Source: CAZIOH01 sp964540815 (GTDB taxonomy: Bacteria > Myxococcota_A > Polyangia > Fen-1088). Taken from it: DNA of 64,000 bases. Numbering within the stretch: the first letter of the stretch is position 1; every line of letters starts with the position of its first letter. Made by a program: the position numbers and the translations under genes. The notes under the pieces are model-generated. The model was not told the origin of the DNA. It saw nothing but the letters and a program-made list of their open reading frames with translations, and did not search any database. The stretch lies in contig CAZIOH010000010.1 in the NCBI GenBank assembly GCA_964540815.1, positions 1 through 64,000 on the forward strand, given 5' to 3'. Of the stretch, positions 30,969 to 39,809 are shown piece by piece.

Positions 30969-32324
30969 TCAGTGCGAGCTGGCGACGCCGATCGAGAGGA
31001 TGAGGGTCGTGGCCAGCATGACGCCCACCGCGGTCACGAGGGGCCAGTGGTCGCGGGACCAGCCCACGGGATCGTTCTGCAGGCCGGGACGCGCGGGGGC
31101 CGGAGCGACGAGGACCGGGGCGGGGAGGGCCGAGGGCGCGTCGACGGCGGCCGCCGCGGCTCCGGGCAGCGCCAGCCCGCGCCCTCCGTCGCGACTGGCG
31201 CCGGGGGCGGTCGTGGCCGCCGTTCGCGGGGGGGCAACCTCGCCGAGCTCCAGGCGCCGCGCCTGTTCGTCGAGGCGCATGACCGCGGCGTCGAGCGCGC
31301 CCTCGTCGCCGGCGAGGCGGGCGATCGCCGAGTCGCGGCGCGCCCCGCCCTGGTCGACCAGCCGCAGGGCCAGGGACAGCCCACCCTGGCCGGGGCGTGG
31401 CTCGGCCACGAGCGCAAACGGCATACCCATGCGTCTGGCCCGGGCGGCGGCCTCGACATCCGGCAGGGTGAGGGCCCGCCGCTCCGGAATGGAGACGTCG
31501 AGCACACCGCGCTCGGTGGTGATGGTGCCGCCCCAGGGCGCGAAGGTCGGCTCGTCGACGTGAACCAGATGCTCGCCGCTCGAGACCCCGACGAAGGTGG
31601 CTGGGCCGCGAACGGGATTGCCACCGTCGAGGGTGACGAACGCCTCTGGTGCGGCGTGGACCACGACGGTGGCCTGTTCGCGGTCCGGGTCCCGCGCGCC
31701 CGCCACCGCCCGCGCCCAGTCCTCGGCCAGCAACGCCGGGAACTGCGTCGCGTTCACCGTCCGGTGGGCGTCGAGGCCGGCCGCGCGCGCCAGATCCGCG
31801 TAGCCCTGGGCCCGGGCGGCGCTCTCCGGGACGTGGGCGGGGTTGAAGTCGACACGGCTCATGGCCCAGCCGCGGTGGAAGTAGAGATCCGCGAGCGCTC
31901 GGCTGTCGAGGCCCGCTCCGCCCGTCGCGGCCACGTCGGCGGCCACCTCGTCGAGGGTCGCGAGGCCGCGCCCGAAATCCAGCCGGGTGACGAGCCCGAT
32001 CCCGGTCTTCAACCGCTCGACCACCTCCGGAACCCGCGGTGCATCGATGACGACCACCTCGACCGGGCCGAGCCCGAACCGCTGGGCCGCGCGGTCGAAG
32101 CGATCGCGCGCGAGGTCGTCCTGCGGGGCATCGGGCACGTTGACGAAGATGGGGTGCACCACGTGGCGGCCGTTGCCGGGGCCGCCGAGCGCGATCCCCG
32201 GGCTCCCTCCGACCGTCAGCAGGATGCCGAGGTTGAGCGCCGTCGCCGCCGCCACCATCCGCGGGCGGCGCGGGCCACCGGGTGATGCGGGACCGCCCGA
32301 GCCCAGATTGCGCGTGCGCCTCAC
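30969..32324 (-). CDS. Exported protein with PEGA-like repeat and C-terminal membrane helix
   Basis: 451 residues from GTG 32324; ATG 32258 would give a shorter signal peptide (AAATALNLGILLTVGG). The N-terminal domain has FDRAAQRFGLGPVEVVVIDAPRV (broken: FDRAAQRFGLG, PVEVVVID), an alpha-beta domain of unknown role. A PEGA-like beta repeat follows (AFVTLDGGNPVRG, SGEHLVHVDEPTFAPWGG). A Pro/Ala-rich stretch and a final helix (WPLVTAVGVMLATTLILSI) anchor it. This signal-PEGA-anchor plan is common in myxobacterial envelope proteins. It starts 7 nt after the stop of the PuuD-like gene, so the two are likely co-transcribed. Confidence 0.75.
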   Translation of the reverse strand: MRRTRNLGSGGPASPGGPRRPRMVAAATALNLGILLTVGGSPGIALGGPGNGRHVVHPIFVNVPDAPQDDLARDRFDRAAQRFGLGPVEVVVIDAPRVPEVVERLKTGIGLVTRLDFGRGLATLDEVAADVAATGGAGLDSRALADLYFHRGWAMSRVDFNPAHVPESAARAQGYADLARAAGLDAHRTVNATQFPALLAEDWARAVAGARDPDREQATVVVHAAPEAFVTLDGGNPVRGPATFVGVSSGEHLVHVDEPTFAPWGGTITTERGVLDVSIPERRALTLPDVEAAARARRMGMPFALVAEPRPGQGGLSLALRLVDQGGARRDSAIARLAGDEGALDAAVMRLDEQARRLELGEVAPPRTAATTAPGASRDGGRGLALPGAAAAAVDAPSALPAPVLVAPAPARPGLQNDPVGWSRDHWPLVTAVGVMLATTLILSIGVASSH

Positions 32325-32331
32325 CTGCGCC

Positions 32332-32949
32332 TCAGACGACCGGCTTGACCTTGAAGGAGCGCTTCACCATCCCGGTCCAGAAGCCTGCCCCGAGCACGAT
32401 GGTGGCGAGCAAGGCCGGCGTGCTCATGGCCCCGAGGTGCTGGGCCCCGAGCATGCCGAAGAGCATGGGGCCCGAGAGGTAGAGGTTGATGCGCGAGGCC
32501 TTGCCGGCGGTGGCGGCCAGCCGGGCCGCGTCGGGATCGGGCTTGCCAGCGGCGAGCCCTCCGAGGATCCGCTTCTGTCGCGGCCAGATCACGAACCAGA
32601 CGTTGATGAACATCACGATGGCGAGCAGCATGGCGAACTGGATCCACATGGCCCGCCCGGTCATCTTGCCGTCTGCGTCGTGCATGGCCTTCCCGGGGGC
32701 GACGTAGTCGTAGACGAAGAGCGCCAGCCCGAAGACCAGGGTGTAAAGGGCGCCCCAGCGAAACCACCAGAACGCGCGCAGGAGCAACCCCGGGTTGACC
32801 TTGGGCTTGAGGTCCTTGTCGAGCCCGGCCTGGAAGGGCACGTTCACCAGGTTCAGGAAGTACAGGTGCCCCACCCAGATGATTCCGAAGACCACGTGAC
32901 TCCACCGCAGCACGAGGTCGATGAACGCGAGGCTCAGCAAGTTCTCCAT
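32332..32949 (-). CDS. Urate hydroxylase (PuuD)-type membrane domain protein
   Basis: 205 residues, about six membrane helices. The sequence LRWSHVVFGIIWVGHLYFLNLVNVPFQ (HVxxGIxWxGxxYxxN pattern) and FWWFRWGALYTLVFGLALF match the 'urate oxidase N-terminal' membrane domain (PF06181) of PuuD. PuuD proper continues into a cytochrome c domain, which is absent here. Conserved histidines of the helices remain (H18, H28). Members of this size are frequent in Myxococcota and Planctomycetes, and a urate role is unproven. There is no clear Shine-Dalgarno. Confidence 0.85.
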   Translation of the reverse strand: MENLLSLAFIDLVLRWSHVVFGIIWVGHLYFLNLVNVPFQAGLDKDLKPKVNPGLLLRAFWWFRWGALYTLVFGLALFVYDYVAPGKAMHDADGKMTGRAMWIQFAMLLAIVMFINVWFVIWPRQKRILGGLAAGKPDPDAARLAATAGKASRINLYLSGPMLFGMLGAQHLGAMSTPALLATIVLGAGFWTGMVKRSFKVKPVV

Positions 32950-33000
32950 GGGGCTACGTATCCCGCGGCCTGCCCCACATGGCAAGTTGTGGCCAGGAAT

Positions 33001-33327
33001 GAAGTGGGGCCCCTCTCTCTCACCCTTGTATGTATCGGGGACGTGCCTCGCTGCCGCTCGCACGTCCCCGCGCCCCTCTCGCTCCGCGCGGCAAAGCCGC
33101 GCTACCCTCGCCTGAACAGCGGGAGGTGAACAAAGGTTCCAGGCACGACAGACCCTTTGCCCTCTCCCCACTACCGCGGGGCGAGGGGATAAATGGAGGA
33201 GCGGGGAGAGTCCCGATGGGTGCGAGCGGCCTAATGCTCCGGATGAAAGCCGAGCCCCGCTCCTCCCCAATCCTTTCCCTCGCCCCGCGGGAGCGAGAAG
33301 AGGGTCAGGGAGAAGGGCCCCACTCTT
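33001..33327. repeat. Nested inverted-repeat element (MITE/REP-like), about 330 bp
   Basis: No gene is seen in this 400-bp gap. Outer arms of ~26 bp (33001-33026 and 33301-33327) are imperfect inverted repeats built on TGGGGCCCYTCTC. Nested inside are two perfect inverted pairs: 14 bp (33174-33187 / 33277-33290) and 12 bp (33195-33206 / 33255-33266). A triloop hairpin GCGCGGC-AAA-GCCGCGC lies at 33086-33102. A partial copy of the outer arm occurs at 54736-54758. The layout fits a small non-coding mobile or palindromic element. Confidence 0.75.
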
Positions 33328-33347
33328 CTCCGGGCCCGCGTTGCAGC

Positions 33348-34589
33348 CTAGCGCCTCGCGGCCGGCTTCTTCCTCGGCGGCCGGGTGGGCGTCTTCAGAT
33401 CCGGCGCGGCGTCCGGCGGGGCGGCCGGGCCTCCTGGGGCCGGGCCGGTGCCCTTCGCGGCCGCGTCCTCCTCGGCCTTCCAGTACTTGCTGTACATGGG
33501 AGAGGCGCGATATTCGCTCCGCAGGGACGCGACCAGGTCGGGGAGCCGCTGGAACAGGCGCCGCGGCTTGCGCGGCTTGCACCTGCTCATCACGTAGGCC
33601 GCCATCAGCGGCAGGGCGATGGTCGAGTCGACGTAGCAGACGACGGTGTCCGGCAGCTTCTCGGGATCGATCTTGCCCCACGACACCGCCTCGCTCGGCG
33701 TGGCGCCCGACAACCCCCCGGTGTCCGGGCGCGCGTCGGTGATCTGCACGAAGAAGTCGTGGCCCTTCTCCGCGACGCCCAGGATCTCCTGCAGCTGCGG
33801 CTCGGTTTGCAAGAGGAAGTTCTTGGGTGCGCCGCCGCCGAAGATCAAGACCCCCGAAAGCCCCTTCTTCTTGCGCTTGGCGTCCAGCACCACCGCCGAC
33901 ATCTCCATCACGTCGGCCCCGGGATCGACCTGCGGCCCCCGGTCCGGGTAGGCGGTGTGGATGGCCGACAGGTTGAGCCCGATGGTCGAGTCACCGGGCG
34001 AGGCCACCCAGACCGGGACGTCGAGCTCGTGGCAGATCGCCAGGATCGACGGCTTCTCCACCCCGCGCTGGCGCGCGGTCGCGAGGGCGTACTTGCCGAT
34101 CGCGTGGTGCAGCTCCGAGCCCGACATGCGGCGCCGGAACTCGGGCGCCATCATCACCCGGTACACCCACTCGTCGGTCTTGAACAGCACGTCCGCCGGG
34201 AAGAGCACGTCGTAAACCCGGATGATGCCGTCCTCCCGCAGCTTCACGTCGTGGGCGCCGGTGGCCACGTCGGGCGCTCCCCGATACAGGGGCAACGCCA
34301 GATCGAAGTGCAGGTCGTGGTAGAGGTTCGCCCCGGTCGACGAGATGTAGTCGATGAACCCGGCCTGGATGAGCGGGACCAGCACCGACGACAGCCCGGC
34401 CGGCGTCAGCGCCCCCGACAGCGACACCCCGATGGTCGCGCCGCTGTCGATCATGCGCGCGAAGGCCTGGCAGGACTCGCGCAGCCGGGCGGCGTTGTAC
34501 GCGTTGAAGTAGGTGTCGATCAGCCGCACCACGTCCGGCATGGCGGCGTCGAGCGGGGCAGGACGGATGCGTCGTTTCGCGTGCAGCAT
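33348..34589 (-). CDS. Deoxyhypusine synthase-family protein
   Basis: 413 residues. The fold of DHS (PF01916) is recognisable: VSLSGALTPAGL, FIDYISSTGANLYHDLHFDLA, GSELHHAIGKY, VPVWVASPGDSTIGLN, and FGGGAPKNFLLQTEP, where the lysine corresponds to the catalytic Lys of DHS that forms the enzyme-imine intermediate. Bacteria lack eIF5A, and their DHS homologues are thought to make homospermidine or other polyamines by the same aminobutyl transfer from spermidine or putrescine. The C-terminus is a basic, Pro-rich tail. ATG 34589 follows a TACCTT box by 11 nt. It is divergent from the TldD-like gene. Confidence 0.9.
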   Translation of the reverse strand: MLHAKRRIRPAPLDAAMPDVVRLIDTYFNAYNAARLRESCQAFARMIDSGATIGVSLSGALTPAGLSSVLVPLIQAGFIDYISSTGANLYHDLHFDLALPLYRGAPDVATGAHDVKLREDGIIRVYDVLFPADVLFKTDEWVYRVMMAPEFRRRMSGSELHHAIGKYALATARQRGVEKPSILAICHELDVPVWVASPGDSTIGLNLSAIHTAYPDRGPQVDPGADVMEMSAVVLDAKRKKKGLSGVLIFGGGAPKNFLLQTEPQLQEILGVAEKGHDFFVQITDARPDTGGLSGATPSEAVSWGKIDPEKLPDTVVCYVDSTIALPLMAAYVMSRCKPRKPRRLFQRLPDLVASLRSEYRASPMYSKYWKAEEDAAAKGTGPAPGGPAAPPDAAPDLKTPTRPPRKKPAARR

Positions 34590-34651
34590 GGTGGGCCCGG
34601 AAGGTACCACACGGTCAACGCGCGGCGTGAGACAGACGCGTGACGGTGCGA

Positions 34652-34657
34652 TATGTT
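34652..34657 (+). promoter_or_regulatory. TATGTT -10-like box 6 nt from TldD-like start
   Basis: TATGTT, six bases, then ATG 34664. No Shine-Dalgarno. A leaderless-type start. Confidence 0.5.
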
Positions 34658-34663
34658 CCCCGC

Positions 34664-36730
34664 ATGATGCGCCCGTCGCCGACCGCCGCCCGAGGGGTCG
34701 GATGCAGCAGCCCCGAGCTGGGTTCTCGCCGGCCGGGCGTCTCTTCCCGCCGCGCCGTGGACTTCGGTCCCGCCGTGGTCTTCCGTCCCGCCGTGGTCTT
34801 GGCCCTCTTCGGCTCGACGCTCGCGCTCGGCGCGACCTGCGCCGTCGCCCCCGCCGGCCATCCACCCCCGCGCGTGCCCGCGCGCACTGCCCTCGCCTCG
34901 ACCCCGATCATCAGCGACATCCCGTCCGGCGCCGTGCCGACCCCGGGGCCGCCGGTGGAGCGGGTCGATCCCCTGTCAGGTGGAGGCGCGGGTCTGCCCG
35001 AGGGGCTCTCGGCATTGAAGGCGGAGCTCGGGCGCGCGATGAGCGTGCTCGGCGGCATGGGCAACGCCGCCCGCAAGGGCGAGCCTTCTCCTTACTTCAT
35101 CTCGTACGAGGTCTTCGATCGGGACGAGGTCACCATCTCGGCCAGCTATGGGGCGCTGGTGCAGTCCACCCGGCGCCGCACCCGGATGCTCGACACCGAC
35201 GTGCGGGTCGGCAGCTACGAGCTCGACTCGACCCATCCGATCCGCACCGAGGGCTTCGATCTCGACGGCGACTTCGGAAACGGCGAGCGCGCCGTGCCGC
35301 TGCCCCTCGGCGACGATCCCGGGGTCATGCGGGCGGTCGCCTGGCTGGACACCAACCGCAAGTACCGCGCCGCCGCCGAGGCCTTCGTGAAGATCCGCAC
35401 GCAGAAGACCCTGAAGACCCTGGAGGAGGATCCCTCCGACGACTTCTCGCGCGAGAAGCCCATCGTCTACGCCGCTGCCCCGGCCACCCACGGCTTCAGC
35501 GAGCTCGACAAGGAGACCTGGGAGCGCCGCCTGCGCGGGCTGTCCGCCCGCTTCCGCGGCCACCCCGAGCTGCTCGATTCGCAGGTGACCTTGCAGGTGA
35601 CCTCGCTCAACCGCTGGATCGTCAACTCCGAGGGGACCCTGATCGAGGACGGTCGCACCTACGCGCGCCTCTACCTGCAGGCCGACAGCCGGGCCGAGGA
35701 CGGGATGGAGCTCGAGCGCTTCGAGGGCTTCGACGGCGCCACGGTGGCCGGGCTCGCCAGCGACGAAGCTGCCGCCCGCGCCGCCGACACCATGGTCGCG
35801 GACCTCGAGGCCCTGCGGCGGGCGCCGCTCGCCGATCCCTACATTGGCCCCGCGATCCTCGAGGGCCGGGCCGCAGGCGTGTTCTTTCACGAGATCTTCG
35901 GCCACCGGGTCGAGGGGCATCGGCAGAAGAACGAAGACGAGGGACAGACCTTCGCCCGCAAGGTCGGTCAACCGATCATGCCGAGCTTCATGAGCGTCTA
36001 CGACGATCCGACCTTGACCCGGCTCGGGGGGCTCGATCTCAACGGGTTCTATCGCTTCGACGACGAGGGCATCCCCGCCAGCCGCGCCGTGCTGGTGGAG
36101 CACGGTGTGCTGCGCGGGTTCCTGCTCGGCCGCTCGCCGATCCGGGGCTTCGCGCACTCGAACGGCCACGGCCGCCGCCAGGAGGGAAAATCGGTGGTCT
36201 CGCGCCAGGGCAACCTGGTGGTCGAGCCCTCCTACACCGTGTCGTTCTCCGAGCTGCGGAAGCGGCTGCGAGACGAGGCCCGTCGCCAGGGCAAGGCCTA
36301 TGGCCTGCTGTTTCGCGACATCTCGGGCGGGTTCACCAACACCGGCCGCACCGGGCCGCAGGCGTTCAAGGTGCTGCCGATCCTGGTCTACCGGGTCTAC
36401 GCGGACGCCCGCCCCGACGAGCTCGTGCGCGGGGCAGATCTGGTCGGCACCCCGCTGGCGGCGCTGACCAAGATCCTGGCCGCGGCCGATGACTACGAGA
36501 CCTTCAATGGAATGTGCGGCGCCGAGTCGGGGTACGTCCCGGTCTCCGCCACCAGCCCGAGCCTGCTGGTGGAGCAGATCGAGGTCGAGCGCAAGGACAA
36601 GGGCAACACCAAGCCGCCGGTCCTGCCCGAGCCCCCGCTGCACGAGGCGCCGGGGCCATCCAGCCCGCGGCCGGCCGCCACCGCCCAATCCGCCAGCGCG
36701 GCCGCGCCGGCGGGCGGAGGTGCCCCGTGA
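34664..36730 (+). CDS. Exported TldD-type metalloprotease
   Basis: 688 residues. A long basic N-terminus precedes a hydrophobic segment (VVLALFGSTLALGATCAVA) resembling a lipoprotein or secretory signal. The TldD/PmbA fold follows. The zinc motif HEIFGH (H409-H414 in FFHEIFGHRVEGHR) is intact, as are GIPASRAVLVEHGVLRGFLLGR and AHSNGHGRR in the C-terminal part. Cytosolic TldD pairs with TldE (PmbA) to digest unfolded peptides and mature microcins. An exported form with a ~100-residue leader is a myxobacterial variant of unknown substrate. The next gene overlaps by 4 nt (GTGA) and encodes a paralogue without the zinc motif. Confidence 0.88.
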   Translation: MMRPSPTAARGVGCSSPELGSRRPGVSSRRAVDFGPAVVFRPAVVLALFGSTLALGATCAVAPAGHPPPRVPARTALASTPIISDIPSGAVPTPGPPVERVDPLSGGGAGLPEGLSALKAELGRAMSVLGGMGNAARKGEPSPYFISYEVFDRDEVTISASYGALVQSTRRRTRMLDTDVRVGSYELDSTHPIRTEGFDLDGDFGNGERAVPLPLGDDPGVMRAVAWLDTNRKYRAAAEAFVKIRTQKTLKTLEEDPSDDFSREKPIVYAAAPATHGFSELDKETWERRLRGLSARFRGHPELLDSQVTLQVTSLNRWIVNSEGTLIEDGRTYARLYLQADSRAEDGMELERFEGFDGATVAGLASDEAAARAADTMVADLEALRRAPLADPYIGPAILEGRAAGVFFHEIFGHRVEGHRQKNEDEGQTFARKVGQPIMPSFMSVYDDPTLTRLGGLDLNGFYRFDDEGIPASRAVLVEHGVLRGFLLGRSPIRGFAHSNGHGRRQEGKSVVSRQGNLVVEPSYTVSFSELRKRLRDEARRQGKAYGLLFRDISGGFTNTGRTGPQAFKVLPILVYRVYADARPDELVRGADLVGTPLAALTKILAAADDYETFNGMCGAESGYVPVSATSPSLLVEQIEVERKDKGNTKPPVLPEPPLHEAPGPSSPRPAATAQSASAAAPAGGGAP

Positions 36731-38538
36731 TCTCCGCGGCGGCGGCCAGCTCGGCGGCGCTGGCCTCGCTGGTCGGGGTGGGCGTGCTCGGGCTCGGGGT
36801 GGCGGTGGATCTGCCCCCGGCCCACACCTTCGTCGAGGACGACGGGCGGGTGTCGCGGGCCCTCGCCGACGAGCTCGCCCGCTCGATGAAGGAGCTCAAG
36901 CTCGGGGACTCTCCGCGGCCGTACTACCTGGCCTACGCCCTCTCGGACGAGGAGCAGGCGAGCGTGGTGGCGACCTTTGGCGCCGTCACCTCGACCAGCG
37001 ACTACCGCGGCCGCACGCTGCGCACCGACGTGCGCGTGGGCAGTCCGGCCTTCGACAACGGCAACACCTCCGAGTCGCTCTTCGGCGCCAACGTCGCCGC
37101 GCTGCCGGTGGACGACGACTACGCCGCCCTCCGCCGCGAGCTCTGGCTCCGCACCGACGAGGCCTACAAGGCGGCCATCGAGGCGCTCGCCAAGAAGAAG
37201 TCCACCGCCTCCGGGCAGTCGAGCCGCAGCGACGACGGCGAGGTCGCCGACTTCTCCAGCGACGTGCCGGCCAAGCTCGCGGTCGCCCGGAGCGGCGCCG
37301 CGCCCGACGGGGACGAGCTGCGTTCGATCGCCGAGGCGCTGTCGGCGATCTTTCGCGGCTACCCGCAGATCTCGGTGGGGCGCGTGACCGCCGTCTCGGC
37401 CCGGGTCCGGCGGCGCTTCGTCTCGAGCGAGGGCGGCCTGTCCGACGAGGAGAAGACCACCGTTCGGCTCGACGTGGTGGCGGAGACCCAAGCGCCGGAC
37501 GGGATGCGCCTGGTCGACTTCGTGCCGTTCACCGCCCTTGGCCCCGGGGGCCTGCCACCCCTCGCGGAGATGCAGCGCGCGGTCCGCCACCTCGCCGATG
37601 AGCTGGTGGCGATGATCGACGCGCCGGTGGTCCCGAGCGGGACCGCCAGCGTGCTCTTCGAGGGGCTGGCGGCCGGGCAGATCGCCAAGCTCCTGATCGC
37701 CGACAACCTCTCGGGCACGCCGGCGCCGCGCACCGCCTCGGGGAACGACGAGCGGGGGCAGAGCAGCGAATTCTCCGATCGCCTCGGCCAGAAGGTCGCC
37801 GCCCCACTCCTGCGCGTCATGGACGATCCCTTGCGCGAGTCGGTCCCCCAGGCCGCGGCGGTGGCGGGCGTACGGCCGCCGCCTTGGGGGGCGTATCGCA
37901 TCGACGACGAGGGCATCCCGGCGACGGCGGTGTCCCTCATCGAGGACGGGATCCTGCGGGGTCTGCTCATGACCCGCACGCCCCGCAAGGAGCTCGGGCA
38001 TTCGAACGGCCACGCGCGCGCGACCCGCTTCGGCCCTCCGAGGGCCACGGTGGGGACGCTGTTCGTGACGGGGCGTCCCGGCGACCCACGGGCGGCGGTC
38101 CCGCGTGCCGCTCTGCTCGGTGAGATGTTGCGCGCCGGCCGGGCCGGCAGCGAGGCGAGCTACGTCGTCCGCTTGCTCGACGATCCCCTGGTGCCCGGGG
38201 TGGGCAACCCCGACGACGGGTTCGCCATGATCTCGATGGGCGGGAGCGGTCGGTCCGCCCCGTCGGTGAAGCCCCTGGTCGTCTACAGATTGCGGCCCGA
38301 TGGCAAGGAGGAGCTGGTCCGCGGCCTCACGCTCGAGGGCCTGGTGCCGCGCTCCTTGCGAGACATCGTGGCGCTGGGCAAGGAGCCGGTCGTCTACAAC
38401 TTCGAGGACGGGGGCATCGGGTTCGCCGGCATCCCGCAGACCATCGTCAGCCCCGCGCTCTTCTTCGCCGACGTCGACGTCCGCCGGAGCGTGGGGAAGA
38501 ACCGCCGCCCCCCGCTGTATCCGCGCCCGGACCTGTGA
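36727..38538 (+). CDS. Exported TldE/PmbA-like paralogue lacking the zinc motif
   Basis: 603 residues from GTG 36727, translationally coupled to the TldD-like gene. It has a signal peptide (SSAALASLVGVGVLGLGVAV). It aligns with its neighbour over the whole length (PYYLAYALSDEEQASVVATFGAV / DVRVGSPAFDN, YRIDDEGIPATAVSLIEDGILRG, GHSNGHARA). At the place of HEIFGH it reads FEGLAAGQIAK, so no metal site remains. In the cytosolic TldD/TldE complex, TldE likewise lacks the motif and supports the active subunit. A heterodimer with the upstream protein is the likely role (inference). Confidence 0.85.
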   Translation: MISAAAASSAALASLVGVGVLGLGVAVDLPPAHTFVEDDGRVSRALADELARSMKELKLGDSPRPYYLAYALSDEEQASVVATFGAVTSTSDYRGRTLRTDVRVGSPAFDNGNTSESLFGANVAALPVDDDYAALRRELWLRTDEAYKAAIEALAKKKSTASGQSSRSDDGEVADFSSDVPAKLAVARSGAAPDGDELRSIAEALSAIFRGYPQISVGRVTAVSARVRRRFVSSEGGLSDEEKTTVRLDVVAETQAPDGMRLVDFVPFTALGPGGLPPLAEMQRAVRHLADELVAMIDAPVVPSGTASVLFEGLAAGQIAKLLIADNLSGTPAPRTASGNDERGQSSEFSDRLGQKVAAPLLRVMDDPLRESVPQAAAVAGVRPPPWGAYRIDDEGIPATAVSLIEDGILRGLLMTRTPRKELGHSNGHARATRFGPPRATVGTLFVTGRPGDPRAAVPRAALLGEMLRAGRAGSEASYVVRLLDDPLVPGVGNPDDGFAMISMGGSGRSAPSVKPLVVYRLRPDGKEELVRGLTLEGLVPRSLRDIVALGKEPVVYNFEDGGIGFAGIPQTIVSPALFFADVDVRRSVGKNRRPPLYPRPDL

Positions 38539-38788
38539 GCCGGTCCCGTCGTGCAGGCCCCGGCGCCGGCCGGTCCCGATCCCACCCGCGGGACCGAGCC
38601 ATTTCCGTCCCAGCGGCGGTGCTTTTCGACGCGTCAAGATAGCGCAGTGCGGTCGAACGGTTAGGCAAATGTCTTGTTTTGAACCCCGCAAATGCAGTGT
38701 GGACGAAAACGGTTTCCGAGTGAACTTCGGATAGCTATTATCCCGCCGCGTCTGGAAAGATCCGAGCCCGTGCGGCTGGGAGGTTTCG
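38539..38788 (+). promoter_or_regulatory. AT-richer promoter region before the coiled-coil protein
   Basis: From about 38625 to 38755 the base composition drops well below the surroundings. TATTAT (38736-38741) is a good -10 candidate, and upstream there is a small inverted repeat TCCGA / TCGGA separated by seven bases. No gene is seen in the 250 bp. Confidence 0.45.
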
Positions 38789-39724
38789 ATGTGGTTCCAA
38801 GCGATCGTGATTTCTCAACTGGCCCTGTTCTGCGGCGTCGGTCAGGCGAATCGGGAAGCGTGGGGGACCAACCTTTCTTCGGCTTCTTCACCTTCTACGG
38901 TGCTCGCGGCGTCCCTCCAGGCGGGCGGGACGGGCGCTGCCCATCGCATGTGGATCGCCAAGGGACCGTCCGCTGCCGGCACCGGCTCCGTCAAGGGAGG
39001 CGTCGGCGTCGGGGGGGGCGGAGCACCCACCGCCGACGCGTCGACCAAGCCCGAGCGCTCCGAGACCGACCTGATGCTGGAGGCGCTGGTTCGCTCCGAC
39101 GGTGAATCGCCGAACGCCAAGCGCATCGACCGCGCCGTGGCCCAGGCCAAGGCTGACGCCAAGCGCGATCAGATAGCGCCCACCACCGTCTGGAAGGACC
39201 CGTTCGCCGAGGATCCGACCCGCCCGATTCCGGTGCGCGGCCGCTTCCGGTCGAACGAGACGAAGACCAAGGAGCTGGCGGTCGTGCGTCGGGAGCTGGC
39301 CCGAGCCCGCGCCGAGACGGCGGTGGCGCAGGCGGACGCGGCCCGGGCCAAGGCCGACGCCGCCAAGGCCGAGGCCAACGCCGCGCTGGCCCAGGCCGTG
39401 GCCGCCAAGCACGAGGCGGTGGCGGCGCGGGCGGCATGCGTCGATCCATCGGCGGGAAAGCACGCCATGTCCGCGCTGGTCCGCAGCGAGCAGCGGACCC
39501 GTCCGCGCGACGCGCTGGTCAGCGCGGGGGCGTCGCTGCCCAGGATCGCGCGGAAGTCGGGCGCCCGGACGGCGGCGGAGCCGACGCCATCCGTGGCGGC
39601 GGGCCCGGTCGCACAGCCTCCGCCCGCGGCGTCGACCGACCCGCTCATCGTGCCGCTCGCGGACGATGCGCTCGTGAGCAGCCACCCGGGCGGCGGAATC
39701 CTGGTCGTCCCCATCACCCGCTGA
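38789..39724 (+). CDS. Hypothetical coiled-coil protein
   Basis: 311 residues. GGGAGG lies 5 nt before ATG 38789. A short hydrophobic N-terminus (FQAIVISQLALFCGVGQA) may be a signal peptide. A Gly/Ser-rich stretch and a charged region follow, then an Ala/Lys/Glu coiled coil around residues 160-215 (AQADAARAKADAAKAEAN). The Pro/Ala-rich C-terminus is probably disordered. I recognise no family. It is flanked by the exported TldD/TldE pair and a convergent SDR gene. Confidence 0.65.
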   Translation: MWFQAIVISQLALFCGVGQANREAWGTNLSSASSPSTVLAASLQAGGTGAAHRMWIAKGPSAAGTGSVKGGVGVGGGGAPTADASTKPERSETDLMLEALVRSDGESPNAKRIDRAVAQAKADAKRDQIAPTTVWKDPFAEDPTRPIPVRGRFRSNETKTKELAVVRRELARARAETAVAQADAARAKADAAKAEANAALAQAVAAKHEAVAARAACVDPSAGKHAMSALVRSEQRTRPRDALVSAGASLPRIARKSGARTAAEPTPSVAAGPVAQPPPAASTDPLIVPLADDALVSSHPGGGILVVPITR

Positions 39725-39809
39725 GCGCCCCCCGAGACGCGCCCCGCTGGCCCTCCGGGTCCGCGCCCGCAACGACAATGGCCGACGGAGCCCAGCCTCG
39801 GTCCACCGA

